Source of the DNA: Vandiemenella viatica
Taxonomy: Eukaryota > Arthropoda > Insecta > Orthoptera > Morabidae
Assembly (NCBI GenBank): GCA_031002005.1
Contig: JARYHS010009186.1
Span: 180,260,437 to 180,324,436 of the forward strand
DNA length: 64,000 nucleotides
Direction of reading: 5' to 3'
Below are positions 37,501 to 43,550 of this stretch, one piece after another. Numbering within the stretch: position 1 is the stretch's first letter; each line of letters opens with the position of its first letter. Under the pieces are notes generated by a model. It saw nothing but the letters and a program-made list of their open reading frames with translations. It was not told the origin of the DNA and searched no databases. A program made the position numbers and the translations under genes.

Positions 37501-38233
37501 AGACAGGTGGCAACACTCTACTTTGCCCATTAATACTTAGTACGACCTGGCAGTGCTTGCAGTAAGCGTTGGAAAGCACCGTAAATTCATATATCCATAT
37601 TTCACCATAAAACTATTCAAAAGCAGCCGACCCTAACATATTGGGAAAATATGGTGAAAATTAGTGCTCCGCTGTCCCAATCATATTCCCATCGAAGATC
37701 TGATTTTTTTTAATTAGAAACTTCCTAATATTTGTGGCTCATCTAAACCACCATTTGGTTGACGTGGCATGATATTAATGATACTTTTTTAAATTCTGCT
37801 CACAGTGGGTTACTGAGAACAAACAATCCTCCATCTAAGAGTGTTCATACATCCCGAAGCTCTTGGGTATCTTATGTACTTCCATTTTCCCTTTAACACA
37901 TGGTTGAATGACATACTTCATGTCATAGCAACGTTAAATAGCTGAGTCGTTGGTTATAATTCATATGATTTGTACAGTGCTACTAATGACATCTTCCGTA
38001 AGATCAGTATTTATTTAATTATACATGCGCTTCTCCCCACAGAGGTGCTTCCAGACGCCATTTCGAACCAATGCAGTCGATGTCGCCCCGTCCAAAAGCA
38101 GCGCGCAGACAAGATTATGAAGTACCTGCAGGACAACAAGCCAACCATGTGGACAGCGCTGCAGGACAAGTACGATCCCGATAGACAGTATTTCCGCAAG
38201 TACCAGGGAGACTACCTGAGGGTCAACGCCTAG
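1318..38233 (+). CDS. Secreted multi-domain chemosensory protein, eleven tandem CSP domains (12 exons)
   Basis: Joined exons: 1318-1531, 7531-7872, 10169-10489, 12508-12831, 16813-17154, 18768-19088, 20874-21197, 22900-23241, 29081-29422, 32664-32984, 35381-35707, 38043-38233. The total is 3711 bases, or 1236 residues plus stop. Seen: GT-AG borders throughout, every intron phase 1, no internal stop, one signal peptide (residues 1-24), one polyA signal. The splice residues (about 72, 186, 293, 401, 515, 622, 730, 844, 958, 1065, 1174) lie mid-domain, so the eleven domains straddle them. Each domain has C-X8-C-X18-C-X2-C and a conserved Trp. Known: CSPs are small soluble helical proteins that carry hydrophobic ligands, usually 100-115 residues with one domain. 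Inferred: a beads-on-a-string secreted carrier of roughly 140 kDa, or a precursor; linkers show no consistent dibasic cleavage site. Alternative: exon skipping yields shorter in-frame forms. Transcript evidence is not available here. Confidence 0.86.
1577..2435. mobile_element. Inverted-repeat DNA element in intron 1, interrupted by a hAT-type MITE
   Basis: Both ends carry related inverted termini: GGCCGATTCACAC on the left and the complement of GTCCGATTCACG on the right. Inner sequence has runs of GACCTGA-like words near both ends. No transposase frame is visible, so it looks non-autonomous. A target-site duplication is not clear, so the superfamily is open. It is split by the element at 1610-1869. 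Confidence 0.55.
1610..1869. mobile_element. hAT-like MITE (260 bp) with 8-bp target-site duplication
   Basis: Starts CAGTGCTGGATCTAG and ends with the imperfect complement CTAGATCCGCCACTA-like terminus. It is flanked on both sides by the identical 8-mer TGGGTCAG (1602-1609 and 1870-1877). An 8-bp duplication plus CAG-type termini and no coding frame fits a non-autonomous hAT element. It sits inside the older element at 1577-2435. Confidence 0.72.
2585..3050 (-). mobile_element. Decayed RTE-type LINE 3' coding remnant
   Basis: On the minus strand, broken frames resemble the C-terminal part of RTE-type LINE proteins (for example the stretch GHFRRFRKE and the segment upstream reading NSEVLILNRKDGEDN). 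Stops and frameshifts break every frame, so there is no functional protein. Confidence 0.4.
3199..3411 (-). mobile_element. SINE family 1 remnant
   Basis: Diverged minus-strand copy of the family seen intact at 5035-5278. It keeps the AACGGGAAAGGA tail region, the AAATCTGGATG segment and the CTCCCGAATGCGAGG segment in the same order. No target-site duplication was found. Confidence 0.6.
4450..4559 (+). repeat. Diverged direct pair of ~41-bp units
   Basis: Two similar units at 4450-4490 and 4519-4559 share GACTAGCCCA-like and TCATCAC words about 69 bases apart. They are not part of any recognised element. Confidence 0.4.
4985..5668 (+). mobile_element. RTE-type LINE 3' fragment, split by a SINE
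   Basis: Plus-strand frames before and after the SINE read continuously once one copy of the 12-bp duplication is discounted: LFYGSESWTLGIQ, then WCYRR, MGEERCLWKQL, RRDRLVGHIL, GRQRLEYIKQ and MEWLAQDRMGW. This is the C-terminal tail typical of RTE-clade LINEs. The fragment is 5'-truncated, has an in-frame stop near 5376, and ends in an A-rich tract. It is a dead copy lying in intron 1 of the multi-domain CSP gene. Confidence 0.75.
5035..5278 (+). mobile_element. tRNA-derived SINE, family 1, full length (244 bp)
   Basis: The tRNA-like head has A box TGGTGTAACGG (5045-5055) and B box GGTTCGAATCC (5089-5099), matching polymerase III internal promoter consensus. The body contains GGGTTTTCCATGG and GCCGGGATGCTTCC, and the 3' end is A-rich. 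Flanking 12-mers GGTAGTGAATCA (5023-5034 and 5279-5290) are identical, showing a LINE-mediated insertion into the older LINE fragment. Other copies: 6516-6732, 47919-48155, 60847-61083. Confidence 0.9.
6516..6732 (-). mobile_element. SINE family 1, 5'-truncated copy
   Basis: Minus-strand copy with its poly-A (poly-T on +) at 6520-6536. It contains the body and B box but breaks off before the A box, so polymerase III transcription is unlikely. Flanked by GAATTATAA at 6507-6515 and 6733-6741. Confidence 0.85.
7531..7872 (+). CDS. Multi-domain CSP exon 2 (type A): C-half of domain 1, N-half of domain 2
   Basis: 342 bases between acceptor TTTTGCAG and donor GTAAGT, phase 1 at both ends. The split codon makes Glu, then VVPDAL, Cys-X2-Cys (NGCSKC), KVIKHL, the conserved Trp in PEMWKKLEAKYDP, the long linker MKEGGSSDRDSYSS, and then KYDNVNVDEVL with Cys-X8-Cys. 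Type A exons have this Gly/Ser-rich linker, 6-7 residues longer than in type B and C. Closest relatives are exons 5 and 9. Confidence 0.9.
8425..8520 (+). mobile_element. SINE head remnant in intron 2
   Basis: Contains the B-box-like CTTCGAATCCC and a short tRNA-like stretch (GGAGATCGAGAAGTCCCCG), resembling the head of SINE family 2 (57910-58205). The same remnant is present in the duplicated copy at about 17730-17810, so it inserted before the duplication. Confidence 0.5.
9376..9548. repeat. Segment inverted relative to its paralogue
   Basis: The reverse complement of this intron 2 stretch matches 18129-18293 in intron 5, for example GATATCGT-containing and TTATGGGCATTATTTAATAA words. The surrounding sequence matches in direct orientation. 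One of the two copies was therefore inverted after duplication, with loss of about 560 bases (roughly 8812-9375) from copy 2. Confidence 0.8.
10169..10489 (+). CDS. Multi-domain CSP exon 3 (type B): C-half of domain 2, N-half of domain 3
   Basis: 321 bases, acceptor GGTTTCAG, donor GTAAGT, phase 1-1. Reads E-VLPDALTTGCTKC, NAKQREGTEKVIKYL, DMWKNLETKYDPEGQY, the short linker KVKQMYSS, KYDNVDLDKVL and ECLISETDEKC. Nearly identical to exon 6, differing at a few bases. Confidence 0.9.
10751..10965. mobile_element. Fold-back element with hammerhead-like centre, copy A (215 bp)
   Basis: Two 47-base arms (10751-10797 and 10882-10928) are near-perfect inverted repeats around an ~84-base centre. The centre has a 6-bp hairpin GGAAGC/GCTTCC (10856-10861, 10869-10874) followed at once by GAAAC, as in stem II and the GAAA core of a hammerhead ribozyme. 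The upstream CTGATGA core is degraded (TTGACAAT). It is flanked by the 12-mer TATGATTTTCAT (10739-10750, 10966-10977) and absent from the paralogous intron 6. Confidence 0.7.
12508..12831 (+). CDS. Multi-domain CSP exon 4 (type C): C-half of domain 3, N-half of domain 4
   Basis: 324 bases, acceptor TATTTTAG, donor GTAGGT, phase 1-1. Reads E-VLPDALATGCSKCRPNQ, KVIKYL, DMWRRLEAKYDPQGQY, linker IKEGYYSS, KYDNVNLDEVL and ECLMADSDNPC. Almost identical to exon 7 up to about 12790. The last ~40 bases are instead like exons 1 and 8, marking a recombination breakpoint inside the exon. Confidence 0.9.
12832..15336. other. Intron 4, first part: no gene or element recognised
   Basis: AT-rich sequence with only short frames lacking family features. 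It has no counterpart in intron 7, although exons 2-4 and 5-7 are duplicates of each other. Confidence 0.55.
15345..15955 (+). mobile_element. CR1/Jockey-like LINE 3' fragment
   Basis: An open frame 15406-15804 encodes the C-terminal region of a non-LTR reverse transcriptase: RPLLEYGSVVWDPHF, LERVQRRAARIV, ELKWDSLQDRRG and VRDWNELPR. It is followed by a 3' UTR ending in an ATTAAATTAAA tail. The fragment is 5'-truncated and lies in intron 4. Related fragments in the window: 23612-24500, 27125-27480, 31850-32460, 33450-33760, 44215-44345, 48715-49040. Confidence 0.8.
16813..17154 (+). CDS. Multi-domain CSP exon 5 (type A): C-half of domain 4, N-half of domain 5
   Basis: 342 bases, acceptor after a T-run (TTTTTCAG), donor GTAAGT, phase 1-1. 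Sequence as exon 2 with few changes (VIPDAV at the start, DARYLK at the end). Its first ~40 bases differ more from exon 2 than exon 2 does from exon 9, so the exon start may have a different history from the rest. Confidence 0.9.
18129..18293. repeat. Inverted counterpart of 9376-9548
   Basis: Matches copy 1 only as reverse complement, with direct-orientation homology resuming at about 18296 (GATAATATCAAAT, equal to 9692 onward in copy 1). Confidence 0.8.
18768..19088 (+). CDS. Multi-domain CSP exon 6 (type B): C-half of domain 5, N-half of domain 6
   Basis: 321 bases, acceptor GGTTTCAG, donor GTAAGC, phase 1-1. Differs from exon 3 at only a handful of positions, including the residue before the first Cys (DCLISE instead of ECLISE) and LASER instead of LTSER. 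Confidence 0.9.
20874..21197 (+). CDS. Multi-domain CSP exon 7 (type C): C-half of domain 6, N-half of domain 7
   Basis: 324 bases, acceptor TATTTTAG, phase 1-1. Near copy of exon 4 until about 21158, after which the end (GACACAGACGAGAAG...) resembles exon 10. The donor GTAAAA is weak, the second weakest of the gene after exon 1. Confidence 0.88.
21198..22313. other. Intron 7, first part: nothing recognised
   Basis: AT-rich, with short frames only. It shows no homology to intron 4, which sits in the equivalent place after the first exon trio. Confidence 0.5.
22314..22590 (-). mobile_element. SINE family 2 remnant
   Basis: Minus-strand, diverged copy of the element at 57910-58205. It retains the complements of the ACAGCTTGCTGTGT-like, TTCGGATT and CCTGTACC-like blocks in the same order. 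No target-site duplication was seen. Confidence 0.6.
22900..23241 (+). CDS. Multi-domain CSP exon 8 (type A'): C-half of domain 7, N-half of domain 8
   Basis: 342 bases, acceptor GTGTTGCAG, donor GTAAGG, phase 1-1. Splice codon is GAA rather than GAG. Reads VLPDALTTGCAKCRAKQREG, VIRHLINNKPDMWEKLEAKYDP, the long linker MKEGGSGDGDYYSS and KYDNVNLDEVL, with ECLMADTDKSC. It has type A length and linker but a more diverged first half, so it stands outside the three ABC trios. No stop occurs from the acceptor to the ATG at 23004, so the exon is complete. Confidence 0.9.
23552..23603. repeat. (CA)n microsatellite
   Basis: Run of imperfect CACACA repeats in intron 8, beside the end of a LINE fragment. 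It gives rise to meaningless Thr/His frames. Confidence 0.85.
23612..24500 (-). mobile_element. CR1/Jockey-like LINE 3' fragment, split by a SINE
   Basis: On the minus strand, 3' UTR and coding tail like the 15345-15955 element. The parts are 23612-23763 and 24071-24500. The second part corresponds to the LEYGSVVWDPHF region. Frames are broken. The interrupter is the SINE at 23764-24070. Confidence 0.7.
23764..24070 (+). mobile_element. tRNA-derived SINE, family 3 (307 bp)
   Basis: Head with A box TAGCTGAGGTGG (23775-23786) and B box GGTTCGATTCC (23818-23828). The body is GC-rich and unlike families 1 and 2. It is flanked by CTTATGCTTAAAA (23751-23763) and CTTATGCCTAAAA (24071-24083), a 13-bp duplication with one mismatch, inserted in a dead LINE. 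Not a working tRNA gene: only the promoter boxes are tRNA-like. Confidence 0.85.
25140..25480 (+). mobile_element. RTE-type LINE endonuclease-region remnant
   Basis: Plus-strand broken frames include RIILLRIETKPAPT and FAKRNEHGTRMM, matching the order seen in the fuller element at 61917-62500 (VLMRLETKPVPT and LGERNERGSRLL). Stops and shifts make it inactive. Confidence 0.55.
25560..27110. other. Intron 8, middle part: no gene recognised
   Basis: AT-rich sequence, possibly with more LINE debris, but no frame carries a recognisable domain. Confidence 0.45.
27125..27480 (-). mobile_element. CR1/Jockey-like LINE 3' fragment
   Basis: Minus-strand copy of the family at 15345. The frame 27244-27459 reads YIGDEAWKDIGG, GAWKGKYDDGHKLAL and NRVRDWIKLARE. 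It is followed by the conserved 3' UTR block (complement of GCAAACGCTCCGGTGGCAAT). Confidence 0.72.
28405..28690 (+). mobile_element. SINE family 2, diverged copy
   Basis: tRNA-like head with B box GGTTCGAACCTC, then CTGGCACAGCTTGCTGTGT, GTTCGGATTACAC and GACAGGGGCGGAATATGC blocks shared with 57910-58205. Ends near a TTTACCTTTACC tail. Confidence 0.75.
29081..29422 (+). CDS. Multi-domain CSP exon 9 (type A): C-half of domain 8, N-half of domain 9
   Basis: 342 bases, acceptor TTTTCTCAG, donor GTAAGT, phase 1-1. Protein very close to exon 2, with linker MTQGGSGDRDSYSS. It starts the third, older ABC trio: exon sequence is well conserved but the introns differ from the first two trios. Confidence 0.9.
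29535..29630 (+). mobile_element. SINE family 1 body remnant
   Basis: Keeps CATGGTTTTCGAAGATCACTCCAGGCGAATGTC-like body sequence in order but lacks the head and tail. Confidence 0.5.
30504..30983. mobile_element. 480-bp MITE with 163-bp terminal inverted repeats, TA target site
   Basis: The arms 30504-30666 and 30821-30983 are inverted copies with about two mismatches, starting CAGGGTGTCC. Each end is flanked by TA, as expected for Tc1/mariner-type insertion. The 154-base middle has no coding frame. Near-identical arms suggest a young copy. Located in intron 9. Confidence 0.85.
31288..31392. repeat. A-rich low-complexity tract
   Basis: Runs of A broken by single C and then G residues, ending in (GAA)n. 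It gives long meaningless frames on the minus strand. Confidence 0.85.
31850..32460 (-). mobile_element. CR1/Jockey-like LINE reverse transcriptase C-terminal fragment
   Basis: Minus-strand sequence decodes, with stops, to LLEYGGVAWAPHFGYQI, KLQWVQRWVARLV and upstream reverse-transcriptase-like stretches. Same family as 15345-15955. Lies in intron 9 just upstream of the exon 10 branch region. Confidence 0.7.
32664..32984 (+). CDS. Multi-domain CSP exon 10 (type B): C-half of domain 9, N-half of domain 10
   Basis: 321 bases, acceptor GGTTTCAG, donor GTGAGT, phase 1-1. C-half as exons 3 and 6 (TTGCTKCNAKQREGTEKV), then QAEYQRIKDLYSS and KYDNINLDEVL, with ECLMANTDERC more like type A. The preceding ~150 intron bases are also recognisably related to those before exons 3 and 6. 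Confidence 0.9.
33450..33760 (-). mobile_element. CR1/Jockey-like LINE 3' fragment
   Basis: Minus-strand 3' UTR block (complement of CGTTCCGGTGGCAATTTCC) plus degraded coding tail corresponding to EAWKDIG and KRKDGHN-like text. In intron 10. Confidence 0.65.
35110..35290 (+). mobile_element. SINE family 1 body remnant
   Basis: Retains TTGGGTTTTTCATGG, a CGAAATCACT block and CCTTTAAAAGGCTATGG in the family order. Head not recognisable. It ends about 90 bases before the exon 11 acceptor. Confidence 0.55.
35381..35707 (+). CDS. Multi-domain CSP exon 11 (type C): C-half of domain 10, N-half of domain 11
   Basis: 327 bases, acceptor TTTTTTCAG, donor GTAAGA, phase 1-1. Reads VVPDALATGCSKCRPNQREG, DMWKKLEDKYDPTGQY, linker IRRGNYYSS, KYDYVNPDEILKSERL and ECLVAETDEGC. 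One codon longer than exons 4 and 7, and the most diverged N-half. The linker holds a dibasic Arg-Arg-Gly, the only one at an inter-domain linker. Confidence 0.9.
35733..36930 (-). mobile_element. CR1/Jockey-like LINE, 5'-truncated, second family
   Basis: Minus-strand frames (36711-36914 and 35958-36383, with broken text between) read HGFRKNRSCETQLSVF, IFLDFQKAFDSVAHNRLL (RT motif A), a GVPQGSV motif, SLKYLGVIV and LEKVQKTAARFV. This order is that of a reverse transcriptase core and C-terminus. The 3' end has the CATCTACATCTATACATC simple repeat. Several stops make it dead. Its 3' end lies only 25 bases from the exon 11 donor. Confidence 0.82.
37360..37450 (+). mobile_element. SINE family 1 faint remnant
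   Basis: Short stretch resembling the family 1 body (GTCTGGATT, TAAATACCCGGATGG). Weak. Confidence 0.3.
38043..38233 (+). CDS. Multi-domain CSP exon 12: C-half of domain 11, stop
   Basis: Acceptor CTCCCCACAG, then E-VLPDAISNQCSRCRPVQKQRADKIMKYL, TMWTALQDKYDPDRQYFRKYQGDYLRVNA and TAG. This is an ordinary CSP C-terminus, diverged from the internal exons, as expected for the original second exon. Joined directly to exon 1 it would give a 134-residue single-domain CSP. Confidence 0.9.
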
Positions 38234-38309
38234 AATACTGCGGAGTCCACAAAACTAGAATCTCTCTGGAACCACTGTTTCTGTACACATTAAAACCAAT
38301 TTCAGTTTA

Positions 38310-38315
38310 AATAAA
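38310..38315 (+). terminator. PolyA signal of the multi-domain CSP gene
   Basis: AATAAA 77 bases after the TAG stop codon. It is the only strong candidate before the next recognisable feature, giving a 3' UTR of about 100 bases. Confidence 0.75.
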
Positions 38316-39069
38316 ACATTTTATAGTCTTATCATTTGTTGTATCTGCTTTTTCCTACATGTAACAAATTTGGAATTTCAGCATGAAGAACTCGGGAACA
38401 AATTCGAATTGGTTAATAGTTCTAGTTTATCACTGTATCATTCTCAACAAAAGACATACTTGTTCCAGTTATTCAAAGCATAATGTACCAACATCCTGGG
38501 ATTGTGCTAATGAATTCTTCTGTAACTTTCACCAAATTCGGAAATCTTATCCCAAACTCAAACGAAATTAATCTTTATACGCATAATTTAAAAAGGCTTC
38601 TGCGAAATGCCATCTGCTTCTGGAATATTAAGCTTTCTTTTTGTGTTATGTTTCAACCATATCTCAGTTATGAAGTTTTTTTTTTTAAGTACTACTGATT
38701 TCTTCTGAAAATATTGCTTTACGAATACCAACCAATTTGTCAGGATTTAGTTGTCACCCTATGCTCAGGAAGCTTTACGATTGGAAATAGTTATTTTTTT
38801 TTATCATACATTTTTCCACCATCGTGATATGTTTCCTTCAGACATCGATAATCCACGATAACCTCCAAATACGTTGTTGCAGCTTAACTGATCCTACACA
38901 ACAACCAAATCGAAGTTTAACGCAATTTCAGTATTTCTCTACACCATCGTTTACGGAGATAATTTGATATAGGTTTCCACTAGCAATCTTCCAATGCTAA
39001 ATTTTCTGAATTGAGTAGACAGAGGATATACTTAATGACGAAAATATCAAATGATTACTATTTGAAAAA

Positions 39070-39655
39070 CTTCTCAGAAAAAAAGGAAAGTGAGACGAAC
39101 CAACACGGCCTAAGATTCTTATCAATCACAGAACAATAGAACGAAATAACAAATTTGTATGTTTAGGATATGATATAAACTTTACCAGAAAAGACGATGT
39201 CAGTATCAAATTACAGAAATTTCAATACCTGTGTGGAGTAATCAAAAGATATTTTAATAACTCTGGACGAGACACAATCATGAAATTTACAAAATAATGG
39301 CCGTTCCAACATTACTATATGGGTGCGAATCATGTTCATTGACGAAAAAATAAATAAAGTGGATAGAATCAGCCGAGATGAGGTTTCTGAGAGTCATGCT
39401 GGGTATACTTTACTAGATAAGAAAATAAACGGAGAAATAAGGAAAGAATTGAAATTTTTTAATCTTGATGAGGAATTAGATATTGGAAGAAATAGACGGA
39501 GCTTGTAACGCGTATGAAGGAGTCCACACCACCAAAGATGCTGCTAAATTACAAACCAAAACAAGAAAGGAGGAGTAGGGTCTATAGGTCGACCTAGGAA
39601 GAGGCGGACGCAACAAAATGTTTGAAGGTGGAACAAACCATCAGTGGTTTAAAAG
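39070..39655 (+). mobile_element. RTE-type LINE C-terminal remnant
   Basis: Broken plus-strand frames read KFQYLCGVIKR, AGYTLLDKKINGEIRKEL and GSIGRPRKRR, the tail of an RTE-clade LINE. Multiple stops. Confidence 0.65.
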
Positions 39656-40361
39656 ATGATGATGATGAGTAGATTCAAACAGATGAACGTTCAGCAAAGT
39701 CATCGCTCTTAGCACTCCTTAAAGTATATTAAACTGCATCAAACAATACTTTATTGACAAGAAGAGGGTTCAACTATCTGTGACTACATGCAGCACTTCT
39801 TACGATAATGTGCACCGGGAGGTGAAATGATTAATACTAAGCGATTAATATGCAATGTATCCCCTGTTACAAGGTATTATTTTATGGCAATCATAACCGC
39901 ATCATACATATTTAACTCAACATAATTAATTTCTAGCGCACCTAACCAATAGTTGTTCAGTCACTTTACTGAATTAACAGCATTATTTCTTAATAAACGA
40001 ACGATTAATATTTCGACCTAATAATATTTACATTGATCAGTTTCCAATATTTCAAAAAAAAAAAATAACTAATTCAACACACATTACTCTCCTGCTATTA
40101 ATACAATCTTCAACTATTCGTATAACACACGAAATTTTGTATGATAGTAATCTGTAATGCAAAAAGATATGTGAAGGCATTATTATCGGTCACCAAGACA
40201 GATTAATGTCACAAGAGTCATGAAAGAAAGTTCAATGTAACCTCCAGCTTGAACCAGCCAAGTTCTTCTTCAGACGAAACCCAAGACAATGCGTGAACTC
40301 ATTCAACCTCGGCCTAACTACAACTTACAGACGAACAGACAAGTATTATTATACTTCATGT

Positions 40362-40537
40362 ATTACCTTGGTTCTCCGGGTGAAGCCGCGTCGATTTATT
40401 AAAACCTAACGTTTCAGAGGACTGATGAAAGCCACAGTAAGATGGCAGAAACGTTAGGTTTTAACAAATCGAGGCGGCTTCACCCGGAGAACCAAGATAC
40501 TACATACAGTGACCGCGGAAGCCTTCGTAATCATTAA
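40362..40537. mobile_element. Fold-back element with hammerhead-like centre, copy B (176 bp)
   Basis: The arms 40364-40415 and 40448-40499 are inverted repeats. The centre carries CTGATGA (40422-40428), a hairpin GCCA/TGGC (40431-40434, 40443-40446) and GAAA (40448-40451) running into the long closing stem: the order of a type III hammerhead core. The 10.1/11.1 pair is A-A, so activity is doubtful. Flanked by ATACTTCATGT (40351-40361, 40538-40548). Shares an arm word (AAGCCGCGTC) and layout with copy A at 10751-10965. Confidence 0.7.
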
Positions 40538-40969
40538 ATACTTCATGTTTTAGCACAATAATCGAATCAAAAGTTAATACATTACACCAAAGATCTTAGG
40601 AATTTTATGCTTCGTTACCTTGTACATTTCAATGCTTGGTACGAAAATAAAATTATATTTCTATTTTGAAAATACGCAATGTTTTTAATTCTTAAATTAA
40701 GCATTTCACACATAGTGAAAGTTTCATGGCAATCACCCTATGGTATAAGCTGAATCCACATATAAATTCTTCATGTTTCTCGTGTAGCACTGGTCTAATA
40801 TTTTTCTTTAAAACGTTAATTTCAAATCATATTTGTTTACATAAAATACCATTCCAATTAAAAATAGCGAGAAAACTTTGACCTTTTAATGAAAGTCTGT
40901 TCTCTTTGCGTGTGAATGCTTCGTCTAACTTCGAATGTTACCTCGGAAGGATATTTAGCTCAGATTATT

Positions 40970-41012
40970 CCGTGGTTCGGATTCCATGTAAATCTGTAGG
41001 TTCGCTTCTTAA
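40970..41012 (+). mobile_element. SINE family 2 fragment
   Basis: GTGGTTCGGATTCCATGTAA and TCTGTAGGTTC blocks match the middle of family 2. Confidence 0.45.
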
Positions 41013-41039
41013 AGTACAAGATATACAGTTTAAGGAGCG

Positions 41040-43550
41040 GTTATGAAATTCTGTCACTATATCATTATGAACACACGAAATTATTATTATTATTACCTCA
41101 GATTATAACTACGTGTTCAGCTATTGAATTTATGTAGCTATCGTACATAATTTTGGTATGGAGACTAGCTTTATTTAAAAAAGTTTTAGGCCTATTTGGG
41201 TGAGCATCAGTAAACCCACTAAGTGGAATGATCATTAAGATTCTAGAGTACTTGCCGTAGCTGAAGAAAGCTGAAGTTTGTTACACAGTGTTACAGATTG
41301 TTAATTTAAAATAAAATAAAATTCTGTGGTTGGCCATCATGCATGCCATGTTTAGCAAACCAATTGAAATACTTTATATGTGTTAGTTTTTCAATCCTAA
41401 AAATATAAACAGTCAAGATTTCTTGCGAGTTTGAAAAGTCTTAGATTAAATCATATATTTTATGCCTTAAATTTCAGTAAAAATTATGACATGAATAATG
41501 GCTAAGCCATCAGATTTTTTTTATTTATTTCAGCGATCTATAACGTCAATAGCGACCAATCTATTTCATATCTCATAACTTTTTGTCATTAAACAACCAC
41601 GGAACTTGTCCTATTTTTTTGGAAGAATTGACTTAAGTATGTGCCATCTTACTATCAACTGAAGATAATAATCGTCTACAGTTGTGTACACCATCTGTCG
41701 GAGAGTGTGGTAGGCTATCTAGTAGCTTCATGACACAGCCACCAGCTGGCGCGGCGATGGAAAGAATTCCGTGCAGTATCAATGTTTCCTCTCATTGTAG
41801 TAAGGGCATACTTTTTCCCATATAATTCGTTAAAAAAATTATACAACATAGAACCGGATGAAGTATAATCAATCAGACAACTCAGTCACATTTTGCTTCT
41901 ATTTTACACGTATTTTTATTTACGTCTAATAATTCACAATATAATGAACTCACAACAACGATTAAACCGAGATGACAAATCTGTTGTACGTTGTAACTTT
42001 ATTAAATAAAAGGAGTTTAACGTTTTATTAAAATTTTATTGTTTGTATAATACTTATATACGTTTATTAAGGGACGACTGTAGCCCTAAAACATGCTGAT
42101 TTTCGCTTAACCACTATTAAGTAAAATAACACATAAAGGTGTAAAATCTGACGAATTTAATTCCTAGTTGGTCCCAACATATGTGATCTGACTTGATTAT
42201 AATTTATGATCATTAGTAAGTTCAAATTTCGTTACATTTTTCAGACTGTAAACATGAGGGCAGAAAGTTATTTCATCCACAACTGGATCACTTTAAGTGC
42301 GAGTACTAGTGATTGGAAAACTTTTTAAAGTAAATTACTCGACCTGATATCCTCACATTTATATTCTTATATTCTTATTCATTACGTTTTTCTTACAGTA
42401 TTATTGATTGAAAAAAACCTTTTACAGGAAATGACCCTAATATCCTCGCATTTAGACACTTCTACCAATACATTTGCGTCACATCAGAAGATAATGAAAC
42501 ACTTTAATCTTCAATTACCACATATCCTTCCATTAACAGCCCACAATCAGACACCATGAATATAAAATATTTTCTGATTACAATTCTACTTCGGTCCCTG
42601 TATGTCACGACAAATTGTTTTTTTTCTGCCATTCATTGATATGGATTACCAGTTTTGTATTTGTTCTGATGTTAAACTTAAGCTAAGTATTACAGCAACT
42701 GAACAGTGCGTCGCAGTTATGAAATGTGTTCCAACGTTAAAACCAATGCTTACGTTCCTTTGCTATAGGCCTATGGCAGTGATCTATCCATCCAGGTTTT
42801 TACTTCTTCATGTGACTTAAGGTCTTGCAGACAACATTCATCATTAAAAATGATTTTTACTTAAATAAAGTATAGCAAAGCGCTATCTGTTAAGAAGATG
42901 TTTAGGTTTTTAAAATGATATCCCATTATCGTGCTTGTTAACAGTGTATCTGTGAGATTAAATCTTTGATAAATACAGGTGTTTACGAAAAATCATTTGA
43001 GAAACGAAGTCGGGATAGTTTGGCAGTGCTTCAATATGCTCACACAAGCTGGCTGATGTTAGGAATGTATCGTGAATTCTGGAGGCATGACATCAATTTC
43101 TCAAATTTGTGTCGTTATCGCTTGGCATTGTTATTTTAAAAACATCATTCAGTTTTAACTGTCTCGTCGTTTTCACTGTTGCTTAGACACTTTAGTCATT
43201 AGTCACATGTCAGAAATTAAATGTTAACCACTGTTTTAATTATTTCAATAATTTGCAACCTTTTGAAATTTAATTAAGAGTTTTACAATGTTTATTATAG
43301 ATTCATATTTTAGTTTCATAGAATCTCTGAAACCATTACATGATTCCTTTAAAAGGGGAAAGTTTATAAGATACTGAATACTCAAAGTTTCATAATAAAA
43401 ATTCAGTCATTGAAGTTATAAAAATCCACCATTTTCTGTAAAGTTTCAAGGTTTCACTAGTAAAATAAAATTCTCCCTTATTAATTAAAAAGAAACTATT
43501 GTTTGTATTACATGAATTCAGCGTTGATTTGTTGTGTTTATGATTGTTGT
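41040..43550. other. Intergenic stretch, nothing recognised
   Basis: AT-rich DNA between the + strand CSP array and the first - strand CSP gene. Short frames only. Confidence 0.5.

Noticed and set aside
7531..38233. Reading the CSP exons as a cluster of separate single-domain genes
   Set aside because: Internal exons lack start codons with signal peptides, stop codons between halves and their own promoters. Each opens on a phase 1 acceptor and closes on a phase 1 donor.
40362..40537. Active hammerhead ribozyme
   Set aside because: The core words are in order, but the closing pair of stem II is A-A and stem I would be only about two pairs, so activity cannot be claimed for this copy.
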